A stretch of 34,697 bases of DNA from Actinomycetota bacterium (lineage in GTDB: Bacteria > Actinomycetota > Thermoleophilia > Gaiellales > Gaiellaceae): the NCBI GenBank assembly GCA_005888365.1, contig VAWZ01000057.1, positions 1,169-35,865 of the forward strand. Direction: 5' to 3'. Below, piece after piece: positions 15,329-23,010 of this stretch (within the stretch, counting starts at the first letter, position 1; each line of letters starts with the position of its first letter). Made by a program: the position numbers and the translations under genes. The notes below the pieces were generated by a model, which saw nothing but the letters and a program-made list of their open reading frames with translations, had not been told where the DNA came from and did no database searches.

Positions 15329-15966
15329 AGCCGCGAGAGGCCCTGCGGCTTGCGCTGCGCGACTTCTACGCGAACTCGTTCCGCCTCGTGCTCGTGAATG
15401 CGGCGCTCGGCGCGATCCTGGTCGCGAGCGTGCTCGCCGCCCTCGCGTTTCCTCTCGCCGCGGCGCTCGTCCTCGCTTCCGGGCCGGTCACTGCCGCGCT
15501 CGTGCACTGCGCGGTGACACTCGTTCGCACGGGGAACCTCGCGCTGGCTGACGCGTGGACCGGCCTCCGCATCCACTGGCGGCGCGGGCTCGAGCTCGCG
15601 GCCGCGGGCGCCGCCCTCGTCGGGCTTGGGATCGTGGCCTATCGCTTCTACGGCGCGTCGTCCCTCTGGCCGCTCGCCTTTCTCACGGTGTACGTGCTCG
15701 TCCTGCTCGGCATCTACGAGCTCGTCCTGTGGACGCTCGCGATCGCGGAGCCGGAGCGTGGTCTGCGTGGCGCAGCGCGAGCGGCCGCAGTGCTCGTCGC
15801 CTCGCGGCCGGGTGCGACGCTCCTGCTCGGCCTCGCGCTCCTGCTCGTCAACGTCGCCGGGATCGCGGCCGCCGTCATGCCGTTTCTCACCCTGACCGTC
15901 GCGTACACGTTCCTTGCCACCGCCCACTTCGTCCTTCCACCGCCGAGCACCGAGGAGACCGCCTGA
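15325..15966 (+). CDS. YesL/DUF624-like membrane protein of the sugar ABC operon
   Basis: 213 residues from ATG 15325, which overlaps the permease stop; its own TGA overlaps the ATPase ATG. Five to six hydrophobic helices: NSFRLVLVNAALGAILVASVL, ALAFPLAAALVLASGPVTAALV, ELAAAGAALVGLGIVAY, LTVYVLVLLGIYELVLWTLAI and GATLLLGLALLLVNVAGIAA. The layout (short N-tail, two helices with a Gly-Pro between, a positively charged loop with W-x-G-L-x-x-H-W, then paired helices) resembles the DUF624/YesL proteins that accompany sugar ABC transporters in other bacteria. That assignment rests on layout and place, not on strong motifs. Role unknown; possibly an accessory of the permease complex. Confidence 0.7.
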   Translation: MKPREALRLALRDFYANSFRLVLVNAALGAILVASVLAALAFPLAAALVLASGPVTAALVHCAVTLVRTGNLALADAWTGLRIHWRRGLELAAAGAALVGLGIVAYRFYGASSLWPLAFLTVYVLVLLGIYELVLWTLAIAEPERGLRGAARAAAVLVASRPGATLLLGLALLLVNVAGIAAAVMPFLTLTVAYTFLATAHFVLPPPSTEETA

Positions 15967-16997
15967 TGGCCACGATCACGTACGAGCACGTGACCAAGCG
16001 CTTCGACGAGACGATCGCCGTCAACGATCTGTCGATCGACGTCGCCGACGGGGAGTTCCTCGTCCTCGTCGGGCCCTCGGGCTGTGGCAAGACGACGGCG
16101 CTGCGGATGCTCGCCGGGCTCGAGGACATCTCCGCCGGCCGCATCCTCATCGGGGAGCGCGTCGTCAACAACGTCGCTCCTGGCAAACGAAACATCGCCA
16201 TGGTCTTCCAGTCCTACGCGCTCTACCCGCACATGACGGTCTACGGCAACCTCGCCTTCAGCCTGAAGAACTTCAACGTGCCGAAGAACGAGATCGACCG
16301 CCGTGTGCGCGAGGCGGCGGAAGTACTGGAGCTCGGCGCGTTGCTCAAGCGCAAGCCGAAGCAGCTCTCCGGCGGGCAGCGCCAGCGGGTCGCGCTCGGC
16401 CGGGCGATCGTCCGCGAGCCCTTGGCCTTCCTCATGGACGAGCCGCTTTCGAACCTCGATGCAGCGCTTCGGGTGCAAACGCGAGCGGAGATCCTCAAGC
16501 TGCAGAACCGCCTGGGCACGACGACGATCTACGTCACGCACGACCAGATCGAGGCGATGACCATGGGCGACCGGATCGCGGTGATGAACCTCGGCGTCCT
16601 GCAGCAGATCGGGAGTCCGGTCGAGCTCTACACGCACCCGGCGAACACCTTCGTCGCCACCTTCATCGGGTCACCGGCGATGAACCTGCTCCCGTCCGGG
16701 GCTCTCGGCGTGGGCATCGGGGGCAGCGGGCGTCTCGTCGGCTTCCGCCCGGAGGACGTCCAGCTCGCAAACGGGGCTCGCGGCGACCGCGCCGAGTACG
16801 ACGCGACAGTCGAGGTCGTCCAGTACCTGGGGGACGAGCAGCTCGCCTACTTGAAGCTGCAGGACGCAGAGGTCGTCGCGAAGCTGCCCATCGAAGACGA
16901 GCTCCAGCTGGGGATGCGAAGGAAGTTCGCGGTGCCGTACCGGAAGCTGCACCTCTTCGACGAAGAGAGTGGCAAGGCCCTCGGCACCGTCGCCTGA
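15966..16997 (+). CDS. Sugar ABC transporter ATP-binding protein (UgpC/MsmX type)
   Basis: 343 residues. Walker A GPSGCGKT (36-43), Q-loop Gln82 (VFQSYALYPHMTV), signature LSGGQ (134-138), Walker B FLMDEP (155-160) and switch His192 (YVTHDQ) are all present, so ATP hydrolysis should be intact. The C-terminal 110 residues form the OB-type regulatory domain of CUT1 ATPases (VGFRPEDVQLA, VEVVQYLGDEQLAYLKL). Such ATPases can serve several sugar importers, so it may remain useful even if the permease and binding protein next to it are broken. The start overlaps the previous stop as TGATG. Last gene of the operon; converges with the alpha-galactosidase gene 12 bases away. Confidence 0.95.
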   Translation: MATITYEHVTKRFDETIAVNDLSIDVADGEFLVLVGPSGCGKTTALRMLAGLEDISAGRILIGERVVNNVAPGKRNIAMVFQSYALYPHMTVYGNLAFSLKNFNVPKNEIDRRVREAAEVLELGALLKRKPKQLSGGQRQRVALGRAIVREPLAFLMDEPLSNLDAALRVQTRAEILKLQNRLGTTTIYVTHDQIEAMTMGDRIAVMNLGVLQQIGSPVELYTHPANTFVATFIGSPAMNLLPSGALGVGIGGSGRLVGFRPEDVQLANGARGDRAEYDATVEVVQYLGDEQLAYLKLQDAEVVAKLPIEDELQLGMRRKFAVPYRKLHLFDEESGKALGTVA

Positions 16998-17009
16998 GCT
17001 CCAGCAACA

Positions 17010-18314
17010 CTAGGCCGGCGGCGTCGTCGACGACGGCCGGAGCACGCGGCGAGTCAGCTCCAGGCCGCGATCGTCGAGCGCCGCCAGTCGATCGCCCGAG
17101 AAGGCGAGACCGCCGAAGGCCTCGACGTGCGCCGCCCAGGCCTCGCGCTCCGCGATCTCGGGCCGAGCCACGAGGCAGTCCGGATCGGCGACCCAGAGGC
17201 GTCCGTGGGTCCATGTGCGCGCACGCGTGCGCGCAATGACCTCCCCGAGGTCGGGCTCGGCGCCAACGGGCGGGTCTCCCGAAGGCTCGGGCAGGACGTC
17301 GGGACCGATGCGCATTGCGTCGACGAGCCCGATGCTCGGCAGGAGCGGGGCTCCGCAGCCGAGCAGGATCGCCTCCGATCCCGCACCCTCGCGCACGAGT
17401 CGCACGCCCTCACGGTACGCGTCGAGGGCCGAGCAGTCCCCGTGCCGTGGCCCCTCGAGCGCCCCGGCGTAGAGGAAGTCGAGCTTGTGGTAGCCGAAGC
17501 CCCACGCTGCGAGGGTCGCGTAGGCCTCTCGCAGGTGCGCCGCCGCGCCCGGATCCGTCACGTCGAGAGCCAGAAGGCGTTGGTCCCAGTTCCAGCCCGC
17601 GTCGGCGCCCGCGACGAGCCATTCCGGGTGCTCGGCAGCGAGGGCGCTCCGCTCGCCGACCAGGAAGGGCGCGGTCCAGACGCCCGGGACCTTCCCGGCA
17701 GCGCGGATGCGCTCCGCCGTGCGCCGAAGCGAGCCGAAGCGAGGGTCGTCAGCGGGCCAGTCGCCGATCTCGGACTCGTAGCCGTCGTCCACCTGCACGA
17801 TCTCGACAGGGAGCTCGAGCCGCGCGGCTGCGTCCAGGTTCTCGAGGATGGCCGCCTCGGTGACGTCGCGGAAGTAGCACGACCACGAGCACCAGCCGGG
17901 CGGGATGGAGCCGATCTCGCCTGGCGCGAGGCGCTCTCCGAGGGCTGCCAGCGCCTCCTGGAGGTTGCCCTCGAAGCCGAGCTCGAGGACTGGACCGTCT
18001 GCGGACACGAGCAGGCGACTCGTCCTCGCCTCGACGCGAATCGAGGCGACCTCGCGTCCCGGCTCGGGCGAGTGCCAGATGCGAACGGGCTCACCCTCGG
18101 CGGCCACGGCCAGAACCCCCTCGCCCTGGAACCCGCTCCGGGGAAGCACCTTCTCAGGACGCCAGCCCATCGTGTGCGCGCGGCGATCCGGTGGGCGCGG
18201 CGACGCCGCGCTCGCCCGGTACACGCCGGCAGGGCTCCATGACTGCCAGCCCTCCTCGTAGACGTAGGCGGAGCCCGGATCGACCCGGACCTCGGCGATG
18301 CTCTCGAAGCCCAC
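17010..18314 (-). CDS. Alpha-galactosidase-type glycoside hydrolase, GH36 family
   Basis: 434 residues from GTG 18314, short for the family but with the full catalytic barrel. A reduced beta-rich N-domain (GWQSWSPAG at 22-30) is followed by PPGWCSWSCYFRDVTE (139-153) and VEIVQVDDGYESEIGDW (170-186), the GH36 substrate pocket. Asp279 in YHKLDFLYAG is the expected nucleophile and Asp339 in DAMRIGPDV the acid/base. It should release galactose or a related alpha-linked sugar; no signal peptide, so cytoplasmic, acting on imported sugars. It is the last gene of a minus-strand unit with the MBL and cystathionine-lyase genes (11-base gap) and converges with the sugar ABC operon. The short form may point to a substrate other than melibiose. 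Confidence 0.88.
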   Translation of the reverse strand: MGFESIAEVRVDPGSAYVYEEGWQSWSPAGVYRASAASPRPPDRRAHTMGWRPEKVLPRSGFQGEGVLAVAAEGEPVRIWHSPEPGREVASIRVEARTSRLLVSADGPVLELGFEGNLQEALAALGERLAPGEIGSIPPGWCSWSCYFRDVTEAAILENLDAAARLELPVEIVQVDDGYESEIGDWPADDPRFGSLRRTAERIRAAGKVPGVWTAPFLVGERSALAAEHPEWLVAGADAGWNWDQRLLALDVTDPGAAAHLREAYATLAAWGFGYHKLDFLYAGALEGPRHGDCSALDAYREGVRLVREGAGSEAILLGCGAPLLPSIGLVDAMRIGPDVLPEPSGDPPVGAEPDLGEVIARTRARTWTHGRLWVADPDCLVARPEIAEREAWAAHVEAFGGLAFSGDRLAALDDRGLELTRRVLRPSSTTPPA

Positions 18315-18325
18315 TCCGCCCGGGC

Positions 18326-19195
18326 TCAGCGAATCACGCCTGCCGTCGCCTCCCGCCGCTTTCGCCAGTAGCGCTCGAGCCCGAGGTAGTGGTGCCAGAA
18401 GGGTGCCGCCTCGTCGTAGAGGTCGGCGAGCTCCGGGTCCGTTTGCTCGAGGTCGTAGCGCGCCGCAGCCACGAACGTCTGCTCGTCCATCCCGGCCTCG
18501 ACGCGCGCGGACCAGTGCCGGAGCACCTCGCGCAGAGCCCGGAGGTGGTCCTCGACGTCGTCGAAGGTCCCGAAGTGGATGAGCGCGAGCCGGCCGGGCG
18601 CACGAAGCGCGATCTCGTCCAGTGTGCGTTCCCAGGCCTCGAGGTCGATCTCCGGGGGAGGGCAGGGAGGGAGGACGAACCTACCGGGAGCGATCCGGAC
18701 GCCGCCCGCGTCGCCCGCGTAGAGCGTGCCGTCACGGTCGAGGTACGAGACGTGGTGCGAGGCGTGTCCGGGGGTCGGGAAGCAGTCGAGCCCGAGGACG
18801 CGGTTGCCGACCACGTGAATGTTGGCTGCAGGCACGGGAGCGAGCTCGCCCCAGAGCCGGTCGAAGCTCGCACCGTAGAGGCGGCGGGCGCTCGTCTCGA
18901 GCTTCGTCGGATCGACCAGGTGCGGGGCGCCGACCCGCGAGACGTGCACCTGCAGCCACGGGTGCTCTCGGACGAGCACTCCTGCCGCTCCGGCGTGGTC
19001 GAGGTGGATGTGCGAGAGGATCAAGTGACGGATGTCCGTCAGGTCGAGACCTCGCTCGGCCAGCCCGGCCTTGAGGAACGGGACCGCGGTGGTCGGGCCG
19101 CAGTCGAAGAGCGCCGGCCCGCCGCGCGTCTCGAGGACGTACGAGCCGATGACCCGCTCCCGGTGGTGGTGCAGGTCGATCGGCTCGCCGCTCAT
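18326..19195 (-). CDS. MBL-fold metallo-hydrolase
   Basis: 289 residues from ATG 19195, which overlaps the cystathionine-lyase stop (ATGA). The metal motif H-x-H-x-D-H lies at 62-67 (SHIHLDHAGAA); later ligands are the His of PTPGHASHHVSY, the Asp of LYAGDAGGV and the His of LALIHFG. A C-terminal helical part of about 80 residues carries WSARVEAGMDEQTF and HHYLGLERYWRKRR. Members hydrolyse thioesters, lactones, phosphodiesters or persulfides; with a sulfur-amino-acid gene directly upstream, a sulfur-related thioester or persulfide substrate is possible, but this is inference. No export signal. The longer frame upstream belongs to the opposite reading of the lyase gene. Confidence 0.87.
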   Translation of the reverse strand: MSGEPIDLHHHRERVIGSYVLETRGGPALFDCGPTTAVPFLKAGLAERGLDLTDIRHLILSHIHLDHAGAAGVLVREHPWLQVHVSRVGAPHLVDPTKLETSARRLYGASFDRLWGELAPVPAANIHVVGNRVLGLDCFPTPGHASHHVSYLDRDGTLYAGDAGGVRIAPGRFVLPPCPPPEIDLEAWERTLDEIALRAPGRLALIHFGTFDDVEDHLRALREVLRHWSARVEAGMDEQTFVAAARYDLEQTDPELADLYDEAAPFWHHYLGLERYWRKRREATAGVIR

Positions 19196-20322
19196 CCCGA
19201 GAGGGCTGTATCGAGGTCGGCGATCAGGTCGGAAGTCGCCTCGATCCCCGCGGAGAGCCTGATGAGCGTGGGTGGGACCGCGAAAGCAGCTCCAGCAGTG
19301 GATGCGTGGGTCATCCGCGCCGGGTGCTCGATCATGCTCTCGACACCGCCGAGGCTCTCGGCAAGCTTCCAGATGCGCGTCCGGGCGGCGATCTCGAGCG
19401 CCTCTTCCTCGGACCTGAGCACGAAGGAGACCATCCCTCCGAAACGTCGCATCTGGCGTGCGGCGATGTCGTGGCCGGGATGCTCCGGCAGCCCGGGGTA
19501 GAGCACTCGCTCGACACGCGGCCGCTCGGCGAGAAAGGCCGCGACAGCCTCGGCATTCGCACAGTGCCGCTCCATCCGCACCCCGAGCGTCTTCACGCCG
19601 CGGAGCACGAGCCAGGAGTCGAACGGCCCCGGGATCGCGCCGAGCGACTTCTGCAGGAACGCGAGCTGCTCGGAGAGCGAGTCGTCGTTCGCGGCGACGA
19701 AGCCGCCCACGACGTCCGAGTGACCGCCCAGGTACTTCGTCGTCGAATGGACGACCAGGTCGGCGCCGAGGGCGAGCGGCTGCTGCAGGTAGGGCGTCGC
19801 GAAGGTGTTGTCGACGACGACGAGCGCTCCTCGGGCATGGGCGGCCTCGGCCGCCGCCTCCACGTCCACGATGTTGAGGAGGGGATTCGTCGGGGTCTCG
19901 AGCCAGACGAGACGTGTGTCCTCGTCCAGGTGACCGGCGAGGTTGGACGAGATCTCCTCGGGCGAGAGGAAGGAGAAGCGGTACCCCTTGGGCTCGTACA
20001 CCTGCGAGAACATCCGGTAGACGCCGCCGTAGACGTCGTTCACGCACACGATGCGGTCACCCGGGGAGACGAGGTGCATGAGGGTCGTGACCGCGCCGAG
20101 CCCGGACGAGAAGGCATGTCCGTGGGCGGCGCCCTCGAGCGAGGCGAGGCATTCCTGGAGGGCAGTGCGCGTGGGGTTGGCGCCGCGGGAGTAGTCGTAT
20201 CCCTTGTGCACGCCGACCCCATCCTGGACGTATGTCGAGGTCTGGTAGATCGGAGTCGTCAGCGCGCCGCTCGCGGGCTCGGGCTCCTGGCCGACGTGGA
20301 TCGCCCGCGTCTCGAACTCCAT
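19192..20322 (-). CDS. metB: Cystathionine gamma-synthase/lyase family PLP enzyme
   Basis: 376 residues, full length. Cys/Met-metabolism PLP fold: DYSRGANPTRTALQECLASLE (43-63, with the Tyr and Arg that reach the partner subunit's PLP), SSGLGA at 72-77 in the phosphate-binding loop, Asp171-Asn172 (VVVDNTFATPYLQQPL) on the PLP nitrogen, and HSTTKYLGGHSDVVGG with the Schiff-base Lys196. Acts in the cytoplasm on cystathionine or homoserine esters; synthase and lyase activities cannot be told apart by eye, so the symbol is tentative. First gene of a three-gene minus-strand unit. TAGCAT lies 6 bases upstream of the ATG with no ribosome site, so probably leaderless. Confidence 0.92.
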   Translation of the reverse strand: MEFETRAIHVGQEPEPASGALTTPIYQTSTYVQDGVGVHKGYDYSRGANPTRTALQECLASLEGAAHGHAFSSGLGAVTTLMHLVSPGDRIVCVNDVYGGVYRMFSQVYEPKGYRFSFLSPEEISSNLAGHLDEDTRLVWLETPTNPLLNIVDVEAAAEAAHARGALVVVDNTFATPYLQQPLALGADLVVHSTTKYLGGHSDVVGGFVAANDDSLSEQLAFLQKSLGAIPGPFDSWLVLRGVKTLGVRMERHCANAEAVAAFLAERPRVERVLYPGLPEHPGHDIAARQMRRFGGMVSFVLRSEEEALEIAARTRIWKLAESLGGVESMIEHPARMTHASTAGAAFAVPPTLIRLSAGIEATSDLIADLDTALSG

Positions 20323-20328
20323 GCGCTG

Positions 20329-20334
20329 ATGCTA
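20329..20334 (-). promoter_or_regulatory. Putative -10 box (TAGCAT) of a leaderless transcript
   Basis: On the minus strand TAGCAT is followed by 6 bases (cagcgc) and the ATG of the cystathionine-lyase gene. It matches the -10 consensus at four of six positions, and there is no Shine-Dalgarno sequence. Confidence 0.45.
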
Positions 20335-20357
20335 CTGAGGCGCCCTCGCCTCGTGGC

Positions 20358-21374
20358 TCATCGTCGCTTGGTTTGGGCGGGCGTCGTCTCGATCCGCTCC
20401 GCGCCGAGGAACTCGCCGAGGCTCTCGAGCGCCTCGTCGAGCCGGGACGTGTCGCCCCACGCTCCGAGCAGCTCGAGCGTGCGCGTCTTCCGGTCGAAGC
20501 GCGGCTCCGCACGTCCAACGATCCGGTCGCCGACAAGGAGCGGCAGGACGTAGTAGCCGAACTCGCGCTTGGTCTTGGGCACATACATCTCCAGCCGATA
20601 GCGGAAGTCAAAGAGAGCCTCCGCCCGGTGGCGATCGTGGACGAGACGGTCGAACGGGGAGAGGAGCGTGACGCGGTCCGGGACCACGTCGTCCTTCGCC
20701 TCGGGGTGCGCCTCCCAGCCGCGCGGCGTGAGCCGGACTCCGAGTGCCCGGAAGCGAGCGTCCTCGAGCAGGCGGTCCGCTTCTCGCAGCGACACCTTCG
20801 CCACGTCCGGCGGATACCAGCGCTCGGCGAGGTCCCAGAGACGCTGGCCGTTGCGCCTGCCGACGATCGCGACCACGCCGCGCGTGTGGAGGATCTCGAG
20901 CAACAGCGCGACGTTGCGATTCCCGTGCCAGCCGTGCGACTTCCACGTCCGCACCGAGTGGTCAGCCAGCTCGCGCGAGAGAAGCGGGCCGCTCCGTTCG
21001 AGCTCTTTCAGCACGTACCGCTTGTAGCCGGCGTTCGTCCGCATGAACTCGAGCACCTTCCGCTCGGCGGCGCTCTTCTCTCGCTTTCGCCTCATGCGCG
21101 CGCGCAGCAGGGGATATGTGTCGATCGGCCAGATATACGCGTGCCACTCGAAGAGCTTCCGCTCCTCCCAGAGCAGGCGGTCGATCTCCTGCGGGTCGTA
21201 CGGGCCGAGTCGGCTCCAGAGGACGAGCCGCTGCGGCGGCGCGACGGTCGAGACCGGGTCGAGCTGCAGGAAGCCGAGGTGCCGAACGGTGTCGAGGACG
21301 TTCGTCGCCGAGCCGTCGAGCAGCTGGGAGCGCACCGCGATCCGTCGTGCTTGCTCGGGCGAGACGATCCTCAT
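20358..21374 (-). CDS. YcaQ/AlkX-like winged-helix protein, putative DNA glycosylase (paralog 2)
   Basis: 338 residues from ATG 21374, which overlaps the stop of its upstream paralog (ATGA). It shares the HTH_42 fold: FLQLDPVSTVAPPQRLVLWSRLGPYDP, FEWHAYIWP, LLSPFDRLVHDRHRAEALFDFRYRLEMYVP and KREFGYYVLPLLVGDRIVGRAEPRFDRK. The C-terminal blocks match E. coli YcaQ closely. The Gln37-Leu38-Asp39 triplet occupies the Q-hydrophobic-D site described as catalytic in the AlkX/YcaQ glycosylases that open DNA interstrand crosslinks. The E-Y-W-A-H-E-A block of YcaQ is changed here to FEWHAYIWP, so substrate preference may differ from the neighbour. Activity is inferred from the family. Confidence 0.82.
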   Translation of the reverse strand: MRIVSPEQARRIAVRSQLLDGSATNVLDTVRHLGFLQLDPVSTVAPPQRLVLWSRLGPYDPQEIDRLLWEERKLFEWHAYIWPIDTYPLLRARMRRKREKSAAERKVLEFMRTNAGYKRYVLKELERSGPLLSRELADHSVRTWKSHGWHGNRNVALLLEILHTRGVVAIVGRRNGQRLWDLAERWYPPDVAKVSLREADRLLEDARFRALGVRLTPRGWEAHPEAKDDVVPDRVTLLSPFDRLVHDRHRAEALFDFRYRLEMYVPKTKREFGYYVLPLLVGDRIVGRAEPRFDRKTRTLELLGAWGDTSRLDEALESLGEFLGAERIETTPAQTKRR

Positions 21375-22516
21375 CTTTCCACCCGCTCGAGCCCGATCGT
21401 CTTCCGCAGTCGCTGGAGCGCGCGCTCCAACGCCTCGTCGAGCGCGCGGGACGGCCGCACTCCAGGCTCGCGGTGGAAGGACTTGACGACGAGAGCTCCC
21501 GTTCGGCGCTCCGACTTCAGGTCGGCGCGCCCGACGATCCGATCTCGCCAGAGCAGCGGCATCACGTAGTAGCCGAAGCGGCGTTGCGGCGCCGGCTTGA
21601 AGACTTCGATCAGGTGCTCGAAGCCGAGCACGCGGCGGGCGAACGCGCGATCCCAGAGCAGGTTGTCGAACGGCGAGAGGAGCAGGGCTGCGCTCGGCGG
21701 GCTGCCGTCGAGCTCCGTTCCTGCTTCGACCATGACCGGCGGTCCTCCGTCCTCGACCTGCAGCCGCTCGAGCGTCCCGGACGCCACAAGGGCATCGACA
21801 TGGGGACGGACGCGCGCGACACCGCCGCGCAGTCGCCAGTGCTCCGCGATCGCGGACTCTGTCAGCGCCCCCCGGGCACGGACCGCGCGCAGGACGAGCT
21901 CGCGGACGGCATCGCGCTCGGCCGGCGCAGGCGTTTCGAGGAGGTGCCGCGGGAGCACGCGCTCCGGCAGGTCGTACACTCGCTGAAACCCGCTCACCCG
22001 GCCCGCGATGACGAGCTCGCCCGCGCTGAACAGGGCCTCCAGGATCTCCTTCGCCGGCTTCCAGCCCCACATCGCGCCCTTGCGGGCCGCACCGTCGAAG
22101 TCGCGCGAGGCGAGGGGGCCGCGCTCGCCGATCGCCTGCAGAACCTGCTCGGCCAAGCCCGGGTAGCGTGCGCGGACGTCGCCACGCCACGGGTGATGCG
22201 TGCGGAACTTCTCCCGCACCCAGCCGAAGAGCGGCCAGTCGTCGGCGGGCAAGAGACACGCCTCGTGCGCCCAGTATTCGATGACGTGACCCTGCCCGAG
22301 CAGCTGCGCAACGGTTCCGGCGGGGTAGACGCCGACACGTGCCGAGACGGCCACGCGGTGGCTTCGCTCGACGGTCGAGATCGAGTCGAGCTGGATGCAC
22401 GACGCACGGGCAATAGCGGCCTCGACCTCGTCTGCGCCGGCTCGACGGGCTCGCGGAGCGTAGCCCTGGGCGGAGACGACGAGCCGTCGGAGCGCCGGCA
22501 AGGAGACGGTGCTCAC
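21371..22516 (-). CDS. YcaQ/AlkX-type winged-helix protein, putative crosslink-repair DNA glycosylase (paralog 1)
   Basis: Start set at GTG 22516, giving 381 residues, because TAGCGT lies exactly 7 bases upstream and the N-terminus VSTVSLPALRRLVVSAQGY lines up with E. coli YcaQ; a GTG 9 bases further upstream overlaps that hexamer. Blocks in order: CIQLDSISTVERSHRVAVSARVG (Gln42-Leu43-Asp44, the Q-hydrophobic-D catalytic motif of AlkX enzymes), IEYWAHEACLLP (about 79-90), a middle winged-helix region, GFQRVYDLPERVLP, LLSPFDNLLWDRAFARRVLGFEHL and RRFGYYVMPLLWRDRIVGRADLK. It should excise alkylated bases or unhook interstrand crosslinks, by analogy with YcaQ/AlkX and the Streptomyces self-resistance protein AlkZ. 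First gene of a two-gene unit with its paralog. Confidence 0.87.
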   Translation of the reverse strand: MSTVSLPALRRLVVSAQGYAPRARRAGADEVEAAIARASCIQLDSISTVERSHRVAVSARVGVYPAGTVAQLLGQGHVIEYWAHEACLLPADDWPLFGWVREKFRTHHPWRGDVRARYPGLAEQVLQAIGERGPLASRDFDGAARKGAMWGWKPAKEILEALFSAGELVIAGRVSGFQRVYDLPERVLPRHLLETPAPAERDAVRELVLRAVRARGALTESAIAEHWRLRGGVARVRPHVDALVASGTLERLQVEDGGPPVMVEAGTELDGSPPSAALLLSPFDNLLWDRAFARRVLGFEHLIEVFKPAPQRRFGYYVMPLLWRDRIVGRADLKSERRTGALVVKSFHREPGVRPSRALDEALERALQRLRKTIGLERVER

Positions 22517-22523
22517 GCGACGC

Positions 22524-22529
22524 ACGCTA
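22524..22529 (-). promoter_or_regulatory. Putative -10 box (TAGCGT) of a leaderless transcript
   Basis: On the minus strand TAGCGT is followed by 7 bases and the GTG at 22516, the same hexamer and spacing as before the cyclophilin gene. This decides the start of paralog 1, since the alternative GTG at 22525 would lie inside the hexamer. Confidence 0.45.
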
Positions 22530-22544
22530 GCGATCGGACGGCGG

Positions 22545-22970
22545 CTAGCGACTCTTGCTCAGGGCCTCTCGGCTCACACGTAGCGGCCTGAGCGGCCGAG
22601 CGAGCGTTCGGAGCTCGAGCGAGACCCGATCGGGCATCCGATACCAGCGTCCCCGGCGGAAGCGGCCCAGATAGACGCCGTAGCTGAGGAAGCGGTCGAG
22701 CTCGGACGAGGCGACGATCCCGGTGACATAGCCGTTGCGGAATCGAAGCTCGAAGGCGGGTGCCCCAAGGCGGGGCGAACGAGTGACTGGCGCTCGCCGC
22801 GGGCCGTAATAGAAGGAGCTCAGTAACGGCATGACGCGACGATTCTCGACCGGGACGCAGCGCATCGCGTTGCAGAGGCGAAGGTCGCCGGGCCCGAAGT
22901 CCTTCGCGGACGCGCCGGACACGCAGACGAGCCCGAGCAGGAGAAGCCCGGCTGTGGCGAGCCGTCTCAC
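22545..22970 (-). CDS. Small secreted protein of unknown function
   Basis: 141 residues if GTG 22970 is the start; a second GTG at 23024 would overlap the dehydratase gene by 14 bases and add 18 basic residues. The N-terminus is a signal peptide (VRRLATAGLLLLGLVCVSGASA, cut near ASA-K). The mature part has two Cys close together (RLCNAMRCVPVE) that may form a disulfide, then a basic, beta-rich stretch (APAFELRFRNGYVTGIVAS, YGVYLGRFRRGRWYRMP). No family recognised. It is last in the MFS/reductase/dehydratase unit, although a secreted structural-looking protein does not fit that pathway obviously. Confidence 0.6.
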   Translation of the reverse strand: MRRLATAGLLLLGLVCVSGASAKDFGPGDLRLCNAMRCVPVENRRVMPLLSSFYYGPRRAPVTRSPRLGAPAFELRFRNGYVTGIVASSELDRFLSYGVYLGRFRRGRWYRMPDRVSLELRTLARPLRPLRVSREALSKSR

Positions 22971-23010
22971 ACGCCTGCTACGCCTGTCGAGCGCTCGAGG
23001 GTTCCGGCCG

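Noticed and set aside
17022-17035. Perfect 14-base palindrome cgtcgtcgacgacg near the convergent ATPase and galactosidase ends
   Set aside because: It lies inside the last codons of the galactosidase (Ser-Ser-Thr-Thr), has no loop and no T-run; probably codon repetition.
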